In this document: positions 1 to 12,452 of the stretch, in pieces
How positions within the stretch are numbered: position 1 is the stretch's first letter
Layout: each line of letters starts with the position of its first letter
Assembly (NCBI GenBank): GCA_029204225.1
Contig: CM055113.1
Coordinates: 9,696,364-9,760,363, forward strand
Reading direction: 5' to 3'
Length of the DNA: 64,000 bases
Source of the DNA: Diphasiastrum complanatum
Lineage: Eukaryota; Streptophyta; Lycopodiopsida; Lycopodiales; Lycopodiaceae
Position numbers and translations under genes: made by a program
The notes under the pieces: generated by a model
What the model was told of the DNA's origin: nothing
Databases searched by the model: none
The model's input: the letters and a program-made list of their open reading frames with translations, nothing else

Positions 1-531
1 TGCTAACGATTCAGAAATCTCAAATGTCTAAGTGCTAATATCACCTATAGTAGTTGAACATCACATTTAGATCCTCCAAATCATCTTTGGGTTAAGAAGT
101 CATCATTTCAACAGAAAGATTTATTGATTTGCAAGTAATTTTGTTCACGTCCTGTTTTTAAGTATATGATATAAACCCAGTAAAACAAGAACACATAGTA
201 AATCTCACAAGATTAAGGCGTATGCAAGAAAATGATCCAGTAAAACATATTTTGTATTTGGCCAATCCTCTTTGCATATGGTACGCACATGTCTAACGAA
301 GAATCTTGTAACTCAGTTATCCAAACAAGATTCTATTTCTCAAAAGTAAATAACATATTTGGTAAATCTTTGAGGGGAATATTTCCATATTCATTTCCAA
401 CCATTACACTTTCTTCAAACCAATCAGCCTAACACAAGTTTTATTATAACCACCAAGACTAAGGTGACTTATATAGACATTCAAGACTCTAGGTTAAGAT
501 TAAAACTTTTGTACAATCCCAGAAAAGGGAA

Positions 532-554
532 GGGGGGAGGGGGGGGGGGGGGGG
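532..554. repeat. Poly-G tract
   Basis: A nearly uninterrupted run of G, with 16 consecutive G at its right end, stands out in AT-rich surroundings. It is a simple repeat and could form a G-quadruplex; no function is implied. Confidence 0.9.
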
Positions 555-730
555 CATACCAAGGAGACAGGCTGTGTGCATAGGCTTAGAATATGCATTC
601 TTCACAGGCCGGCCTTAGCTGCTACAATACACAACTTTTCGTTTCTTAGATATAGCCTCACTACAATCGGGTTCAAAAAATGGAGCCATATTAATCATTG
701 GTAGAAGTTCCTCCTACGTTTGTTGCACTA

Positions 731-875
731 TTTCAAGCTAACAACTGTTTACAACTTTTTCAAGTTGTTTTGAGTTGGGATAAGCACAGAAGAAGACGTT
801 TCCTGCATTGTTTCAAGCTGACCGCAGCCGTTCACAGCTTTCTCAAGTTGTCCTGAGTTGGGACAAGCATAGAAG
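731..875. repeat. Imperfect two-copy tandem repeat, period 80 bp
   Basis: A unit starting TTTCAAGCT at 731 recurs at 811. Both copies carry CTCAAGTTGT-like, GAGTTGGGA and AAGCA-AGAAGA blocks in the same order. The copies differ at scattered bases, so this is an old local duplication. Confidence 0.75.
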
Positions 876-1760
876 ATCTGAAGCCTCAAATTGTGATAAG
901 TCTACTGCACTTATTGGTAATTTGGCCTCATCTAGGCTCAAATTGCCAAACTAACTAAAAAGCTAGAAAATTAGTTGACAACTTTTGCATTGGGTCCCAA
1001 GGACAACGCCTAAATTTCGAGGCAGAGCCCCTATTGGTATCTCTTTTTTTTTGTAGGAAATTGCTCACAAATGGAATATCAAAGTGATAATTGAGGTGGG
1101 AGAATGCAACAAAATTAGATATTTCGATGAACAAAAGCATTATGTAGCTAAAGGCCTACATTTTGAGTTCAGACAACGAAGAAAAAAATTTCAAAAGTCA
1201 TAGCAAACTGTGGCAAAAGGTATTTTCAAGGGGATTAGCCTTTTAAGGCAATTTCCTACCAAGAGGCATAACTTGAAAATGGTGCGTTTGATTTGAACGT
1301 AGTTAGATATGTGATTGGTCAATTTTGTCCTGATTTTTTTTTTTTTCATTTTTGAGGTCATATTTGCATTTTGGAGCCATCAATTTATTGAAGGTCTTCT
1401 CCGGCGTTAAGCAAACTGGACAAAAAAAAAAAAAAATTCTTGTGTGAAAATTCAATATGCAAAATTTGCTAGTGATGGCAATCTTTGGGAGATCATATCA
1501 GACGAGGAGGAAAAAATGGAAGTCAATGAATGCATAGAATTCTCAATGATCACATTAAGCTGATGCATGTGAGACAAAGGGTGGATTTTCACTTATACAG
1601 CTTATTGGCAAACTCCCAAAAATGATTATGGGGTATTGTTTTGGTTGTTCGATGACGTGGCACTCCAGGCAACCATTTTAAAAATAAAAATAAAAATAAA
1701 ACAGTGACTCACATCGCGCCAAGCTGTCCGTGCCTCTTTGCCTCTTAGATACGAGCTTAT

Positions 1761-1836
1761 GTAATACAATGTGATTGGGACTAGGAGTGCCAATCAACTC
1801 CCAAGGGATTGCTCTGAAAGCCTATAACCTGTAATT
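1761..1836 (+). repeat. Direct repeat copy 1 (~80 bp) left of a LINE remnant
   Basis: This 76-bp block begins GTAATACAATGTGATTGG and ends CCTATAACCTGTAATT. It recurs at 3541-3622 with a few substitutions and a short insertion. LINE-derived coding sequence begins immediately after it. It may be an unusually long target-site duplication or a duplicated piece of the 5' region of the DUF1764 gene. Confidence 0.85.
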
Positions 1837-3540
1837 TTCTCTGAGCAGCTGGCTTCTCTTGGTTTGTCTATTCAACCTCGCAAGTGTTCAGTGTGGTCTC
1901 CAGCAAGTCTTCCCTCGGACTTTGTTCCTCCTCAAGGTTGTCTTGCTCCTTCGGATGGCATTCGCATTCTGGGTGTTCCTTTTGGGTCTGCTTCCTTCAG
2001 CTCTGCTTTTATTGGTGAGGCTCTCCAGGAGGATGTTGCTCATTCAGATCTGCTTCCCCGGTTGGGCGACACTCAGGTCGCGTTTGGCATCTTGACGTCT
2101 TGCTTTATCTAGTGTCTTTCTTATCTGCTGCGGACTTTCCCCCCTACTCCGGATTTTTTGCATTTCCTCTCTTCCTTTGACAACTCTCTTATGAATGTTT
2201 TTGGCCGCTTTGGGCCCAGGTTCTTTGGATGGTGTGGAGACCCTTTCAGCTCAGAACCAGGCTCGGTTACCCATTTCTTGTGAAGGTGTGGGTCTTCTCT
2301 CTACGGTTTCTTCTGCACCTGTAGCTTTTCTTGGGAGCTGGGCTCTTGTCACCTCTGCTTTGTCTTCTCGGTTCCTTTCTTGCTTTCGCCCTCTCTTGGC
2401 GGATTGCATTGCTCATGTGGATAGCGGTTCCCTGCCTTTCCAGCACCTCCTCATCGCTGCGCGAGAGCTCCTCCCCCTCTCTGCCCAAGCTTGTCTTCCT
2501 CCTTTTGAGCAACTCCTCACTTTCACCTCAGATCACTTGCAAGAGACCCTCTTGGAGCGCGTGCACAATCATACCCTTTCCAGCATGCTCTCTGAGGCTC
2601 CTTCGGTGTTGCATCGAGCTCGGCTTCTTTCTTGTGCGGGTCCTGGTGTCGGGGCTTGGCTGTCAGCTCGGCCTTCCTTTCGGTTGCTTCGGCCATCTTC
2701 ACCACTACTCTTCGTCTTCGCTTGGGGCTTCCTCATCCTTCGGTCTTGGGTCTCTCCAGATGAGTTTGTGGTCACCCTATTGATGCTCTTGCTATCCACC
2801 TCATCCGTTGTCCTTCTGGGAGTGAGCGCACAGCTACGCATGATGTTGTCAGAGATGCAGCGGCCGCTATAGCCAGAGATGGAGGATTCCATGTCCTCAG
2901 GGAGCAGTCTCATGTACTTCCTTCTTCTGCGTCCCACTCTTCTCGCAGGCGTGTTGACATTGTCCTCTCCCGGGATGGGCTTTGTACTTTGGTGGCAGAT
3001 GTTGTTGTTGTTGATCCCACGCGTGGTGACTTATTGCCTCTCTCTGCCTTCACACTAGGAGAAGCGGCAGACGTGGCAGCACAAGAGAAGGAAAAAAACT
3101 ACTCTGACTGGCACCCCACTGATGCTTTCCTTAAGGCCCTTGGCTATTGAGACTTATGGCACCTTGCATCGACGCTTTGAGGATTTTCTTCGCATGTGTT
3201 CTCATCAGGCGGCAGAGCGTCAAGGTATTCCTGGTTCTATTCTTGTGGCTTCTTTCAAACAACGTGTTTCCATTGCCCTGCAACGTGCTCAGGCCCTATC
3301 TATTCTGCAACGGGCGACGGTGGCTGGGTCTGCTACATCTCATCTCCCTTCATTAGCCGACTCACCCCTCTTCACTTTTCTGATCTGCTGTAGTCAATTG
3401 TTTGAGCCTACTTTTGCTTAAACTTCTCCTTCGGGGTGTATATATCTTTTTCATCAATGTACCTACTACTTTTTCCTATAAATAAATGCACCAGGGTTAA
3501 CAGATATTAAGGAAGGTGAAGTAGCCTGACTTGTATTTTT
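1837..3540 (+). mobile_element. LINE-type non-LTR retrotransposon remnant (3' half of ORF2)
   Basis: The forward strand encodes, in shifting frames, the C-terminal half of a non-LTR retrotransposon polyprotein. The first part (1837-2112) has a 'GLSIQPRKCSVWSP' stretch followed by 'GIRILGVPFGS', as in the end of LINE reverse transcriptase palms. A long second part (2195-2760) is Leu/Ser-rich with 'VAFLGSWAL' and 'RARLLSCAGPG'. Around 2770-2820 another frame gives a C-G-H...H...C zinc-knuckle-like cluster, then 'RRRVDIVLSRDG' near 2950. At least four stops or frameshifts break it, and its 5' end (endonuclease and the RT core) is missing. It belongs to a different LINE family from the intronic copies at 36-52 kb. 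Role in the host: none expected; it is a decayed copy. Confidence 0.75.
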
Positions 3541-3622
3541 GTAATACAATGTGATTGGGGCTAGGAGTGCCAATCAGCTCCCAAGGGATTGCCCTTGCCC
3601 TAAAAGCCTATAACCTGTAATT
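3541..3622 (+). repeat. Direct repeat copy 2 (~80 bp) right of the LINE remnant
   Basis: This is the second copy of the block at 1761-1836. It differs by about five substitutions plus an extra run near GCCCTTGCCCT. It ends about 57 bp before a splice-acceptor-like TTTTTCAG (3671-3678) that precedes the DUF1764 start codon. Confidence 0.85.
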
Positions 3623-3712
3623 GGTAACCCAAACCACATATTAAGCTGAAGTAACCAAACTTGTTTGTACTTTTTCAGGTTTTTGGCGAGCGAGCGATCA
3701 TTCATCCCAAAT

Positions 3713-4153
3713 ATGAGTAGTAGCTCTAAGAAAGCAAAAGGCGAAGAAGATGGTGTTCAAGGTGCTGCTGCTGCAAAGGAACATGAAATCGATGCAATTT
3801 TTGCTCAAAGGAGGAAGAACAAGCAGCAACCTGAAGGCTCTGAGAATGGTCAAGAAACACTCGGCGATAATAATAATCGACCAATCGGCAATTTAAAACA
3901 TGTAGCAGCATCAAGTAATAAGGATGCTGCTCAAGCCAAAGCTGCTGCAGTAAAGAAGAAGATTAGCAAGAAGCCGAGAAAAGATAAGCAAGAATCTAGG
4001 GCAAGATCAGCTGAGGGCAAAGAGCCGTCGTTGAAATCCCAAAAAACTACACAGGAGGGTTATAGGGTATACACGGAAGAAGAACTGGCATGGAATAAAA
4101 GAGATGCTGGAGGAACTGTTCTTTGTCCCTTTGATTGCAGCTGTTGCTTTTAG
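3713..4153 (+). CDS. DUF1764 family protein (146 aa)
   Basis: Small eukaryotic protein of unknown biochemical role. The diagnostic feature of the DUF1764 family is visible at the C terminus: 'YTEEELAWNKRDAGGT' followed by 'LCPFDCSCCF', ending exactly at the stop codon. The N-terminal two thirds is low-complexity, charged and Lys-rich, with an 'EIDAIFAQRRKNK' block (about residues 23-35) that is also typical of the family, and a Lys/Arg-rich stretch about residues 78-100 that could act as a nuclear or nucleolar signal (inference). I chose ATG 3713 because the frame upstream runs into a splice-acceptor-like TTTTTCAG ending at 3678. A 5' UTR intron therefore probably ends there, and the open frame upstream of 3679 is intronic. 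The CDS is uninterrupted and its length is normal for the family. No other gene is close. Confidence 0.88.
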   Translation: MSSSSKKAKGEEDGVQGAAAAKEHEIDAIFAQRRKNKQQPEGSENGQETLGDNNNRPIGNLKHVAASSNKDAAQAKAAAVKKKISKKPRKDKQESRARSAEGKEPSLKSQKTTQEGYRVYTEEELAWNKRDAGGTVLCPFDCSCCF

Positions 4154-6436
4154 GCGCGGGCCATCCACCAGTTGTGAGGATTTTCCCTGCGGAACAGGAT
4201 CTCCTTTCCTGGAGTTAGGGTTCCTTACAGTTTTGTATTCGGTTTATGAGGCATCAGAAAGCGTGAAATTCTTTTTGAGGGTACATTTCTTGACGCTGGA
4301 TACATTTTCGAGTACTTAAGATACTGGCCTTTTCATTTCATTTTACTTCCATCTCCATCACAATTTTTATTGCCATATAACATTATACTTTTGCTGCTTA
4401 CTTCCTGTGCCCGTAACGTAAATTCTTTAGCATGACATCTCCATTTGAGACTATCGATTTGGGGTTTTTGAAGATCGTACTGGGTATGATGTCCGATAGT
4501 TCAAACTTTGTGAAGGAGTTGGCTTTTTCACACATCCTGGTTCCCTTTTGCATAAGATCGCTTTCAATGGTTCTTTGACGACTAGTTAATCCTGTTGTTT
4601 CATTAAACCTACCTTGAAGCATTGTTGCCATCACATATTTCAGATAATACTTCCATTCAGCGAATCATGCCAGCGTTTACTACCTTTGAAGTTTCATTTT
4701 ATGCAGCTTCATGCTGTGCTAGTTTTATGTTGCTGTATTGACGCCTAGAAAAGAATCGTTGATTATAGTGCACACGACCATCATGAGAGATCATCCATAG
4801 TTGTTGGGTTGTATTTGATTCATAGTTACTGCAAGATTCTTTTGATATTCCTTTTCATCCAACATATTTCAAGAGTATGTGTAGAGCTTGTTTCCTTAGC
4901 CTTTTTGGTCTTTCGATCCATGTTATTGAATTTAAAGTGCTGACATTATTTGTTCAATCTATCTAGATCATCACACATATACTCAATAAGTTTCTATAGG
5001 GTAAAATTATCAAGAACTCAGCTTTTACTTGGGAGCTTAAGTTGATTTCGATGGAGGTCTGCGATACAATATGCATTCTATTTCTCATGGTTGTGGACAA
5101 AGTTTGGACCTTGTCGGGAAACCAATTACCCCTCCCCCTTTTATTATGTGCATCTAAGAAAGCCTGAAAGTCAACTTATGTACTATTTTTGAAATGCCAT
5201 TGAGTGATCAATCACTCAACTAGAATGCAATATGGTGTGACAAGACTTATCCTCCAACTCTTAGTTCCATAGTATATGAAAGCTAATGTACATGTTAGTG
5301 TATGTTACAAAAGGTTTTGTTGGGGGTATATGTATAAGGGTGTTTTCACACACAAGGGGACGCATTAGTGACGATGAGTTGCACTTACCCCCTCACTTGT
5401 TCCCTTTCTTTCAGCTTTCTTTCATCCCCATTTCACACAAAAATGTGCAAAGTGGGTCTATTGGCTTGCATTTTGAAACCTTCCTAGCCCTTCACAACCT
5501 ATTTTCCTTTCATAGAGATTTATTTTTATTTTAGCCTTTCCAGTTGAAAGTTTATTATTTCAGAAAACTTTATAGCACCCTTCAAATTGAGTAAAGCCTT
5601 TAATTATGAAAGTTGCTTGGATGCACCTTTTACCTAAAAAGTAAATACTCGCCGTTCAAAAAATAGGCATGGTGGGCCTTTGTTCTCTCTCCTCGATGTT
5701 CTCCCACTTAAGAATCCAAATCTCAAGGTCTCGTAAAAACTAGCGGCCCTCCAATAGTGGAGATACTAGGGGGCAGTGCCTGGCATCTTCACTTACCCCA
5801 AGTCAGCATTTTTTATGTCAAGTCATGTGCCACATGGGGGCCTTTGTTGTCTTATGTGAAATGGGGTAATTACTAATGGCCTCTCTATCTTTTCTCTCCA
5901 ATGAGTGTTGAGTTTTTTGACAAATAGACATGCCTGAGGCCTGTGTGTAAAAACACCTTAGGTATGTTGATGGTCCAAAACGACATTTCATGTTGAGGGT
6001 ATGCTACAAAAGGTTGAGCTGCTAGACATTAATGATAGTCGTTATGGTAGTTCATGTGCACATTGCTAGCGATGTGACCATTGTGGACAAAAGTTCAGGA
6101 GCACTCTCACTAGATGCAGGATTCACTTGATGGTAATAGAGCTGGTAATGCATTCAACATGTGTGTTGCCACATACATCGTCTCGAAGCATAATTGACAA
6201 TGTATGCTGCAAATTTATGAAGATGGCAACTTACGATAGGCCTTTAGCACCACCACCCCAACAAGTAAATAACAATAGCCAACCCCCCCCTCTTGAAGCA
6301 ACCAACCATTCACATTCTCCTATAGGATTGTTTAGCATGAATTGATGAGTTCGTCCATTTAAGGAGCTCACATAGTTTCTAGTCGTGAACCCAGATGACT
6401 GCACTTTGTATCGGATTTGGAAGTTGCTCCACATGA

Positions 6437-6438
<2 letters not shown>

Positions 6439-6500
<62 letters not shown>
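6439..6500. repeat. (AT)n microsatellite
   Basis: About 31 uninterrupted AT dinucleotides. Confidence 0.97.
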
Positions 6501-6504
<4 letters not shown>

Positions 6505-7768
6505 ATATATTGAGTACTTTATGGTTGATGAATGCCATTAAATTGAATTTTTTTGAGTTTGAAAAAAATTTGCAAACACTTTTTGGTGCCATTCAAAAAT
6601 TTGCTTTTGTAATGAACATCCTATACATACATGCATAACTCAAACCCAGTTCAAGTAATACCAAGAAAAGGGCCGATAACATCAAAAAACTTTTATTTGG
6701 CATTTCATAACTCGAATATGATTCAAGTTCAGATTTCACATATTGGATGGCTTCAAAAGTGGCCATACCACATTCAACCGATTTTCCCAAGTCGTTTGCC
6801 TAGCAATGCCATAGAAGAGATGAAGGGACCAAAACCCTAAAGCCATGTTGACAAAAAGTGCATCACACGCACCTTACTCTAGGAACAATAATGGATATTA
6901 AACTCTCTAGAAAAGGAAACCAAAACTTTGAAAAAACAAGTTAAAACTAGAAGCTTAGAAATTGAACTCTACATATCTGATTGAGAATTCACTAGATCAA
7001 TGAGTCGATAGAATATTGAAGATATTGCATTCATTTTTCCCAAGATCTTGCAATTAATCCTGTTCCAACAGGTTTTATGCTAAAATATATGGTTTCAACC
7101 AATTTCAGTTATATTTTGTAGAATGGGATAGAATCAAATCTAGGACGTTGTAGGCCTTGAATTTTTATGGATCAACCCTAAACCCTGAATGCAAGTTGAA
7201 ACAGTCACACTAAATTGTTGTTCATATCTCAATGTATTTGAGAATCGAGTTTAAAGAAAGTAAACTATTGCTAGTTTAAGGATTTAGGGCTTAGGGTGCA
7301 AACGACAGTTGCCTAGGTCCTTGACAACCGAGTGACTACAAAATCTTGAAGCAAAATCAAGTCTGAGCGTATGCATATCAATGCGTGCATGTATGGAATC
7401 GCATTGCTTGATTGATGCTCCTGATATCTGATGGACATATCCTATTCTCAAAGCAAGCTGATCCAAATGATCCTAATCAGTGCATCAACAATAGATATGA
7501 TGCATAGGCTGTTGCGGTTGTAGATATCCACAGCTCTAACATTTGCCAAAAGGCCTCCACATAATACGGTCATGACAGTGGGATGAGCATAGACCCTAAA
7601 CTCTAAATTAGTGAATCAGTTCGTCAGGACCCAATGAATCAACAATACCTACATATTATCAGGGATCTATAGGCTCCTGCAGTAAATAAAAAAATTTACA
7701 AAAAATATTGTCAATCCCCCCATCCCAAGAGTTGTTTTTGACACCCATATCAAAAAAAGAAAAAAAAA

Positions 7769-7807
7769 GCGTTTCAAAACAAAATCCCAGAACGTGTTTT
7801 GGAACGC
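7769..7807. repeat. Short inverted repeat, 12-bp arms
   Basis: GCGTTTCAAAAC (7769-7780) is the reverse complement of GTTTTGGAACGC (7796-7807) apart from one mismatch, with a 15-base loop. The outer GCGTTTC/GAACGC resembles the CG-containing palindromes at 39.7, 40.4 and 54.1 kb. Confidence 0.7.
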
Positions 7808-8884
7808 GTATGGCAACTATGCATTTGATATATACACCTATAGAGAAATTCTATTTCAAAATTTCAAAAGGAAAAAGTTCCTAGAAAATCTCTTTAAAAA
7901 AGTTAGATATGCATGCACAATGTATGAAATGACATGTTTTGTGCATGTACTATCTACGTATTTAGGTGTTATTAGGGTTGAGAGTCTTTGAAATTTGAAT
8001 ACAGAAGGATATACTATATGCAATAAAATAATTTTTGGTTTAGGTGTTAATTGGTCCCAAACCCTCATCATAAATAGTCCTCCCTTATCATAACAAAAAT
8101 ACACACTAGAATTTTAATCCTAACTATATATATATCTACATATAATTAACTCTAGCTTGCTCATACCATAATGCTATATAAATGACCAGACAATCATTAG
8201 CTTCAAATTAATCTTGATTGATACAAATGTATCATATATATTGCCTTCATACAATGAATCCTAATTTTTAAAATATCCTAGTTGCTAATAGTTACAAAAT
8301 AACAATAAAGTTCACAGGTTGATGCACATGCAAGTTGATATTTGTGAACTTACAAGTTTTCAAATAGTCACATGATTAGAAAAAAAATCATCATTTGACA
8401 ACATCTTTTTGCTTTTTGAATATTTGAAGATGTTATTTAGGGTTGATTAAGGTTATCTATGGAGGGGACAAGTCCACCCACATTTGAATGGTAGAGTAAA
8501 CATAAAATGCATAATGGTTGACAGAGAAAGATCAAAATCCACTAATCCCAATTTTGTTCAGGATAGGAGTAAATATGATCATAATGTTGAGTCTGAAATA
8601 TCTGTATTGAATTAATCTAATCTTAATTTGAGTACTAGGATCAGTGTGAGGTTGATTGTTTAAATGGCAAAAATTATGTTGTTAGAGGTAAGTTGGGTTG
8701 GAAAATTCACATGAGTGGTTATGTTTCTCATCTGAATAAAAATTTATCAAAATTAAAAAGAACTTTTGTAGGGGCTATATTTTGCAAACTAACCTTCCTA
8801 TAGACTTCAATGAGCTATTAGGAATATGAAAAGACTTCAGTAAGAATGGTGAGAGTTAATAAAAAAATTTATCAAAATTTGAAG

Positions 8885-8886
<2 letters not shown>

Positions 8887-8917
<31 letters not shown>
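8887..8917. repeat. (GT)n microsatellite
   Basis: About 15 GT dinucleotides. The 140-codon minus-strand open frame across it is a by-product of the repeat and is not called as a gene. Confidence 0.95.
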
Positions 8918-8918
<1 letters not shown>

Positions 8919-9702
8919 TTTGCCATTTTTGGCTTCCAAAACCAGTCAGGAACCCTTGCAAAAGTCAAAGAAAGACTAATTTGACAATCTGGAGGTGGAA
9001 AAAGCTTGGTTGACCAATTAAAAGACTTTGCTTTATGAAAAATGTTAAGGGGTTTTTTGTGTTTTCGGTTGTCTTTTTGCAAGTTTTGGAAAATGGCTAG
9101 AAAGTAACCTTTACCCTTTAAATTGGAGCTACTATGCAATAGGGTGGTCCTGTCTAAATTGGCAAGGGTTAGTTCACAAAAACAGAAATTGATGACAATT
9201 ACTTTCTCCTCCAAATTATAGCAAGCGAATATTTTCTTTTTTGAATTTTTGGTTTTCAAGAGGATCTCACCAATGATGTACCATCTCCCTTCCCTACTTC
9301 GTGATTACAAGTAGGCAATCCAATCAAATTCACTCAAAACATCAAAATCTAACCTTAAAACACCACAAAATGCAAATCTAACACTACTATGCCAATACCA
9401 AGGTGTCTAATGCATGCTAACTACCATGCATTATCACAAAGATGCTAACAAATTGAAAATAATGACCATTGCTCTTCGACAATGGAGCCAAAATTGTAGG
9501 AGATTTTTTCTCATCCACTTTCAAACCATATATTCAAGATCCAAGCACAGACAATGCAAATAGGTTAAAGGGTAGTTTCTCCTTTCCTGTCACATGTTAG
9601 TTTGCTCCCAAGTGGGTAATGTCTATTTACAAAATGTTAGTTAAGTAAAAGATGAAACGCTAAACTCTAACAAGCATTAATCCTAAATCATCAAAATTCA
9701 AA

Positions 9703-9729
9703 CCCCCCCCCCCCCTCTCTCTCTCTCTC
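9703..9729. repeat. Poly-C then (CT)n tract
   Basis: Thirteen C followed by about seven CT dinucleotides. Confidence 0.9.
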
Positions 9730-10263
9730 AAAAATAGCAATCACAAAAAAATCCAACAAATAGCAAGACAGCAATAAACATGAGAGAGAGAAAAGAAAAA
9801 GTAGAGCAAGGACATTCAATGTCAAAATGGTATACTCTCTCCCTTTTTTTTATTGAATATGAAAAATGAAGGACATTGTGCCACTAATTTTAGTGGAGAG
9901 TGGGCATTTAGCCCCATTGGCCATTGGCCAATTTCCACCTCCCTAACTATTTGAGTTTCAAATTAGGTGGAAAAAACCTTTTATTCATTAACATTGCAAG
10001 TAGGCTTCTACTTGATTTGATTTTCTCAATGGACTTATAGTCACTTTTATATCTAACTAATGAATGAAGTACCAATTTGATCATTGGCTTGAACTTACAC
10101 ATGCAGGCTGTCAGACCCCTCACACGTATTCTTCTAATCTAAGATCTATAGAATCTATATACATGGTGTATTGCCAAATGCCCAATATTGACACATATTT
10201 ATTCAATGTCTTCTTACAATCAATATATTAGGGCACTAATTCCATGCTATTAGTTAAATGAGC

Positions 10264-11570
10264 CAACTTATGTTCATCACTATGTTGATCGCCCGGAGCT
10301 TAAAATTATTGTAGTTGCATCTATGTTAGAGTCATTTTCATTAGATCATTTCATGCAATTGGCTATTAATTGTGAAGAGAGACTTCGGAAGGACAAATGA
10401 GAACAGATAGTAAAATTGTTCAATGAAGCAAGCCAACAATCTATGACAACCAATAGTGTGCCAATGAATACTCAAATGTCCAAGTAAAGAATACCGCTTC
10501 AAGATTTCAATTTTAAAAGACTTCTAGTTCAAGAAAGCAAGAAAGTGACAAGTCAAGTGATTGACGATTTTTCATCGACGTCATCAAAGGATTGAATGAT
10601 AAAAACCAACAATCATTCAAGAATATGCCATTCAAACTTCTCTCAAGTGAAGTAGAAGTTCATGATCAAGAAGGACCGTTGAAGGACATTTGACACAAAA
10701 TCAACAATTATGTTTGCAAAGTCAAGTCACAATAACACACAAGAAAAGTATAATATAATGGTGTCAAGAGGGTGTAGATGAGAAGCAAAGTGAAACAAAT
10801 GATTTAAGGGACTCAAGCCAAATGGTCGAATTAACCAACTACATTGGCAACCCTTGCTCTTCTATTGAATCCACAAGAAGTGGGCATTCAACATTCATGC
10901 AATGCTAAGAGTATTCATAGGATACACAACACTAATATAATATTTCACTTGGTGCAAATGATGAAACTTCAAAAGAGAATAGAGCATCAATGTATGGATG
11001 CCAAAAATTAACAAAGAATAGAGGAATTCATGTGTAGAATTTTGAGGCAGTTTGTTTATCGCCAACATTGAATTTCAAAAGAACGTTTCAAAGGCCAATT
11101 CAGAAATGAAGTTGCCAAGGAGGAGAATCACTCAAGGTCTACATCTTCTTGTAAAATGAGATTACCAGACAATCGTGAAATTGATATATGTGAATGTTTT
11201 ATATTCAACACATGGTGTATTATGGAATGTGATAAAACTAGTGATTTACAAACTAAAAAAATGAGCACTAAGATGGTACAAGTACTTAAAGATCCTATTT
11301 TTGAAAGGTTTTAGTTTCTGGGCCAATACATTAGATATAACAATAATTCTAAATGTGATTGTGTGTCCGTTGAAAGATTTTTTTTCTATAAAAATTTTGA
11401 GTGAGAAAGATATTATTACTTTTTGCAAACAACTTATTCATTTTAATTCATTAGAAATGAATGCTCAATTTTTTTCCACATGGGATCTCAATATTCCAAA
11501 TGTAAAATCATTGGTTATCGATGAAGCATTTGGACTAATCAACAAAGTAGCTATTGAATGACATAAACTA
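10264..11570 (+). other. Possible decayed coding sequence, unassigned
   Basis: The forward strand around 10264-10400 translates to a protein-like run ('VVASMLESFSLDHF', then 'EERLRKDK') that ends at a stop. Another open stretch lies at 11301-11561 (86 codons). I do not recognise either. The context is Copia debris, so a decayed gag-like or unknown transposon ORF is possible. No conserved motif supports this. Confidence 0.2.
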
Positions 11571-11726
11571 ATTTTCAAGCTAGAAGAACCGGATGCAAGA
11601 CAAAAACATTAATCCAAGGGAATCAGATAAATCATTCAAGATGGCATGATGTCGAAGAACAAAAAAGAGAGGATATTGTGTACCCATCCATTCAAATTTA
11701 GGTTACAAAAAGAAAATAACATTATG

Positions 11727-11905
11727 GCAATGTAACCTTCAGGTTGCTGCATGTAGATATCTTCGTGGATGAAACCATTCAAAAATGTAGTTTGTACATC
11801 CATCTGATGCACTTCGAGGGCTTCGACTACTACAATTGCCAACATGATTCAAATAGATGCAAGTTTAACAATAGAATTGAAGGCCTCTGTATAGTCGATT
11901 TCTGG
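11727..11905 (-). pseudogene. Ty1/Copia reverse transcriptase fragment
   Basis: On the minus strand this encodes the first part of a Copia RT domain: 'EIDYTEAFNSIVKLASI', a stop codon, then 'EVHQMDVQTTFLNGFI' and 'EDIYMQQPEGY'. The H-Q-M-D-V...FLNG block is the RT motif with the first catalytic Asp. The fragment is about 60 codons long, has an in-frame stop, and lacks the YxDD box. It lies about 550 bp beyond the PBS at 12437-12448, on the same strand, so it may be the deleted interior of an element that started at the LTR 12453-13401. Confidence 0.85.
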
Positions 11906-12049
11906 TACTCGTGTTGTTTATTTGTATCTATCTTGCTTTTATGTTTTGTCTCTACCATTAATTATTCATTCTTTTGGTGTTGATTGTATGTTTAAAAACT
12001 TTTTTTTCTTGCTTTTCTTATATAGCCTTGCTTTGCAATTAAAAACACG

Positions 12050-12052
<3 letters not shown>

Positions 12053-12127
<75 letters not shown>
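12053..12127. repeat. (GA)n microsatellite
   Basis: About 37 GA dinucleotides. Confidence 0.97.
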
Positions 12128-12131
<4 letters not shown>

Positions 12132-12436
12132 CATATCACGTATTGCAAGGTGCTTTGGTTTGCTTTGTATTCCAAAGGCACCTTCAAAGATAGAATATGC
12201 ACCTCGATTCTCTCTCCATCATTTCAAAACGTCGCTATGTTCTCTCTCGAAAAACTAACATTCTCTCTCCAAAACTAAGACTTTCTCTCCTTGCACCTAC
12301 CCTAGCACTTGCTCATTACGCAAAGGAAGGCCCTCTTCCTCTTGGGCCTTCCTCCTACTCGGGCTCCCTCTTTTTGCGATGTGCCCAGTTGTTGGATTTG
12401 TATGATGCGAAATAAGTACTGGGATTTATTTTATCA

Positions 12437-12448
12437 GCTCTGATACCA
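12437..12448 (-). other. Copia primer binding site (initiator Met-tRNA type)
   Basis: The minus strand reads TGGTATCAGAGC, the usual plant Copia primer binding site complementary to initiator tRNA-Met. It sits 4 nt (ATAG) beyond the CA end of the LTR at 12453-13401, the normal spacing for a 5' LTR read on the minus strand. Confidence 0.85.
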
Positions 12449-12452
12449 CTAT

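Larger units (their letters stand above)
1..1760. other. Gene-free AT-rich flank
   Basis: I see no coding sequence or RNA gene here. The stretch is AT-rich with several A or T homopolymers (for example near 1330-1345 and 1422-1436), a poly-G tract (532-554) and one imperfect tandem duplication (731-875). The short open frames lack recognisable protein character. Confidence 0.6.
4154..10263. other. Long intergenic stretch without recognisable gene
   Basis: After the DUF1764 stop the sequence is AT-rich and shows only short open frames without domain character. It contains an (AT)n tract, a (GT)n tract, a C/CT tract and one inverted repeat, listed separately. The first few hundred bases should include the 3' UTR of the DUF1764 gene, but I could not fix a poly(A) site. 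Confidence 0.55.

Noticed and set aside
8837-9259. 140-codon minus-strand open frame
   Set aside because: It owes much of its length to a (GT)n tract read as Thr-His repeats and has no domain or codon character of a gene.
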